A program made the position numbers and the translations under genes. A DNA stretch of 64,000 nucleotides from Pseudobutyrivibrio sp. (GTDB taxonomy: Bacteria; Bacillota; Clostridia; Lachnospirales; Lachnospiraceae), in the NCBI GenBank assembly GCA_024697025.1, contig JAILGH010000003.1, forward strand, positions 1 through 64,000. The letters are read 5' to 3'. Of the stretch, positions 62,095 through 64,000 are shown piece by piece (positions within the stretch are counted from its first letter, which is position 1; each line of letters begins with the position of its first letter). The notes beneath the pieces are model-generated. The model saw only the letters and a program-made list of their open reading frames with translations. It did not search any database and had not been told where the DNA came from.

Positions 62095-62835
62095 CTAAAC
62101 TGTCATTTTATTTTCTGCCAAATCGAATATAGTATTTCTTACCAGCTTTTGTCGGTCTTCACTAATCTTTAAATCAACTTCATCGTTATTCCAATTTACA
62201 GTTAAAAATGAATAATTCATCTTAGATACGTAGTTATAATTTACATAAAATGACTGGTGAATTCTCAAAAACAAATGACCACTATTCTTTAATTCATTTT
62301 CAACCTCATTTAATTTTCCATAAAAATATGCATCTGTTCCATCTTCCAGATAAACTGTTATTGCGCGATTATTACTTTCAAAATATACAATATCTTTTAG
62401 GGGAATTCTTTGAATCTCTTTGTTAAATGAAAATTGAAAAAAACCTTCGTTCTTGTTAAAAAACCTTTGGCAGGCTTCAGTAAAATACTGCTTTAACTTT
62501 TTTTCGTCTATGGGCTTAGAAATAAACCGAAATGGTTCCACCTCGAATAATTCCTTTAAATATGCATCATAACTAGAAACATATATAAGAATTGAAGAAT
62601 GATTAATCTCTCGAATTTTACGTGCAGTATCAATGCCATCCATTTTCTGCATTTCAATATCCAGGAAAACAATATTATAATTATTTCCCTGTTCAAAGCT
62701 CTTAAGCAAATAATATCCGTCAGAAAAAACTTCTATTTCTGCTCTTATACCCTGTGCAATACATTCTGGTTTGACAAAGGCCTCTATATAGCTAGATACA
62801 TTTTTATCATCATCACAAATAGCAATCTTTAACAT
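62095..62835 (-). CDS. LytTR-family (AgrA-like) response regulator, right copy
   Basis: A 246-residue regulator with the same architecture as the one at 50653-51393: IAICDDDKNV, Asp in IVFLDIEMQKMDG, YLKELFEVEPFRFISKP, then the LytTR domain (IVYFESNNRAITVYLEDG, FLRIHQSFYVNY). It has no kinase beside it, so it probably shares AgrC with the left copy or is phosphorylated by another kinase. It heads a two-gene operon with agrB and probably regulates its own operon or the lanthipeptide genes. Confidence 0.9.
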   Translation of the reverse strand: MLKIAICDDDKNVSSYIEAFVKPECIAQGIRAEIEVFSDGYYLLKSFEQGNNYNIVFLDIEMQKMDGIDTARKIREINHSSILIYVSSYDAYLKELFEVEPFRFISKPIDEKKLKQYFTEACQRFFNKNEGFFQFSFNKEIQRIPLKDIVYFESNNRAITVYLEDGTDAYFYGKLNEVENELKNSGHLFLRIHQSFYVNYNYVSKMNYSFLTVNWNNDEVDLKISEDRQKLVRNTIFDLAENKMTV

Positions 62836-62988
62836 AATCCCCCCCTGTTGTCACATAGTTTAATATAGATTCATTGATAAACTATTAATTAACTTATATT
62901 AACATCACTTTTTTAAGTATATCATAATTAAATTATAAAATGTGTGGTCAAATAAATTTTATCGTATATACGAATTAACCCAAACAAA

Positions 62989-63018
62989 AAAGCCATAGCT
63001 AAAATTAGCTATGGCTTT
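62989..63018 (-). terminator. Terminator of dnaB
   Basis: AAAGCCATAGCTAA and TTAGCTATGGCTTT form a 13-14-bp stem with a 2-base centre, followed by TTTGTTTGG on the minus strand; 5 bp past the dnaB stop. Confidence 0.9.
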
Positions 63019-63022
63019 AATT

Positions 63023-64000
63023 TTACTCTTCGTGATTTGCGTACTGGCTACGGTCGCGGTTGGCGAAACGCGTGTACTCTGGGAGCCAGGTAAGCTCTAT
63101 GGTTCCGATAGGACCGTTACGCTGTTTAGCAACGATGATTTCTGAAACGTTCTTGAGCTCGGTGTCGTGGTTGTAGTAATCATCACGGTAGATGAACATT
63201 ACTACGTCGGCATCCTGCTCGATAGCTCCGGACTCACGCAAGTCGGAAAGCATTGGTCTGTGATCAGGACGCTGCTCTACCGCACGGGATAACTGTGAAA
63301 GTGCAATAACCGGAACGTTAAGCTCTCTGGCCAAAGCTTTAAGTGAACGAGAAATCTCGGAAATTTCCTGCTGTCTACTTTCAGATTTGCCATTACCTGA
63401 CATCAACTGTAAGTAGTCGATGATGATGATTGAAAGTCCCATCTCCATCTTGTATTTACGGCATTTGCTTCGAAGCTGACTGATTGAAATACCAGGAGTA
63501 TCATCAATGATAAGCTTTGAGTTACCGATTTTACCAGCACCCTCTATGAGGTTTTCCCAGTCTGCCTCTTGAAGGTTACCTGTTCTAAGCTTTTGAGCAT
63601 CTACTCTGGATTCAAGGGCGAACAGACGGTTAACCAACTGTTCCTTTGACATTTCCAAAGAGAATATGGCTGCGCACAAGTGCTCGTGGATTGTAATATG
63701 CTGAGCAAGGTTAAGCACGAAGGCCGTCTTACCCATTGAAGGACGAGCTGCTATAAGGATTAAATCCGAAGGCTGCAATCCTGCTGTCTGCCTATCTAAA
63801 TCGATAAAACCTGTTGGAATACCAGTTACAGCACCCTTTTGTTTAGATGCCTGTTCAATCTTGGCGATGGCATTCATAACAACCTGTCTTATAGGTACAT
63901 AATCTGTCTCACCACGATTTTGAACTAGAGAGAAAATATCCTTCTCAGTCTGATTAAGAATATCATCAACCTCTTCTGTACCCTCAAAGCACATGTTTTC
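63023..64000 (-). CDS. dnaB: Replicative DNA helicase DnaB, C-terminal part (gene continues past the window)
   Basis: 325 codons of an open frame that runs off the right edge, so the N-terminal domain is missing from view. The RecA-like domain is complete: GIPTGFIDLDRQTAGLQPSD, Walker A AARPSMGKTAFVLNLA, FSLEMSKEQLVNRL, Walker B LSIIIIDYLQLM and the late motif LSQLSRAVEQRPDHRP. DnaB forms the hexameric replicative helicase. The Met at 63994 is internal, not the start. Confidence 0.97.
   Translation of the reverse strand, partial: ENMCFEGTEEVDDILNQTEKDIFSLVQNRGETDYVPIRQVVMNAIAKIEQASKQKGAVTGIPTGFIDLDRQTAGLQPSDLILIAARPSMGKTAFVLNLAQHITIHEHLCAAIFSLEMSKEQLVNRLFALESRVDAQKLRTGNLQEADWENLIEGAGKIGNSKLIIDDTPGISISQLRSKCRKYKMEMGLSIIIIDYLQLMSGNGKSESRQQEISEISRSLKALARELNVPVIALSQLSRAVEQRPDHRPMLSDLRESGAIEQDADVVMFIYRDDYYNHDTELKNVSEIIVAKQRNGPIGTIELTWLPEYTRFANRDRSQYANHEE

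Overview
The window looks like a chromosomal segment of a low-GC, flagellated, Gram-positive anaerobe of the Lachnospiraceae, most likely Butyrivibrio or Pseudobutyrivibrio. The evidence is the low-GC coding style, strong AGGAGG ribosome-binding sites, a flagellin with SigD-type promoter, a DUF6240-type flagellar protein, a short 2[4Fe-4S] ferredoxin, an ATP synthase c subunit with a Na+-binding signature, and a lacticin-481-group lanthipeptide close to butyrivibriocin OR79. Species assignment is inference.

Layout. (1) 1-6020: one end of a mobile element. It holds the first codons of a type I restriction methyltransferase (hsdM), a coiled-coil protein and three overlapping tyrosine recombinases. 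It abuts a cpaF gene that stops abruptly at a conserved motif, so the element has probably inserted into a tad/Flp-pilus locus (cpaA-cpaE-cpaF'). (2) 8.0-13.4 kb: fliS, flagellin and a 967-residue FliK/DUF6240-like protein. (3) 13.5-20.8 kb: Rpn-type nuclease, then recR, ybaB, dnaX, pfkA, pepD, greA. (4) 21-33.4 kb: an accessory island. Its core, read right to left, is an AgrC/AgrA-like two-component pair, an ABC transporter, a short-chain dehydrogenase, a candidate RiPP-recognition protein with a PqqD-like C-terminus, a methyltransferase, a class III aminotransferase, four small precursor-like peptides (three ending in Thr) and an M50 intramembrane protease. This matches the gene set of daptides, RiPPs whose C-terminal Thr becomes a dimethylated diamine. 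Several further tiny peptide genes lie on both sides. (5) 33.5-43.2 kb: the complete ATP synthase operon (atpZIBEFHAGDC) preceded by tsaC, a degenerate phosphotyrosine phosphatase and dCMP deaminase. (6) 43.3-49.0 kb: a GH18 wall enzyme, a Ser/Thr kinase-ATPase fusion with a degenerate ATPase partner, mecA, a DUF1858 protein and ferredoxin. (7) 49.0-62.8 kb: a complete class II lanthipeptide cluster (lanA, lanM, lanT, lanFEG, lanRK) bracketed by a split agr quorum-sensing system: agrD, agrC and one LytTR regulator on the left, agrB and a paralogous LytTR regulator on the right. (8) 63.0-64.0 kb: the 3' part of dnaB.

Two ribosomal-peptide systems of different chemistry therefore lie in one window, each with its own transporter and regulators. 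The most notable observations are the daptide-like locus in a Firmicute with one precursor lacking the required Thr, the split agr circuit around the lanthipeptide genes with an agrD too short for routine calling, three uncharacterised Pro/Gly/Ile-rich micropeptides, and the cpaF disruption by a recombinase-trio element. No tRNA, rRNA or CRISPR array was seen.
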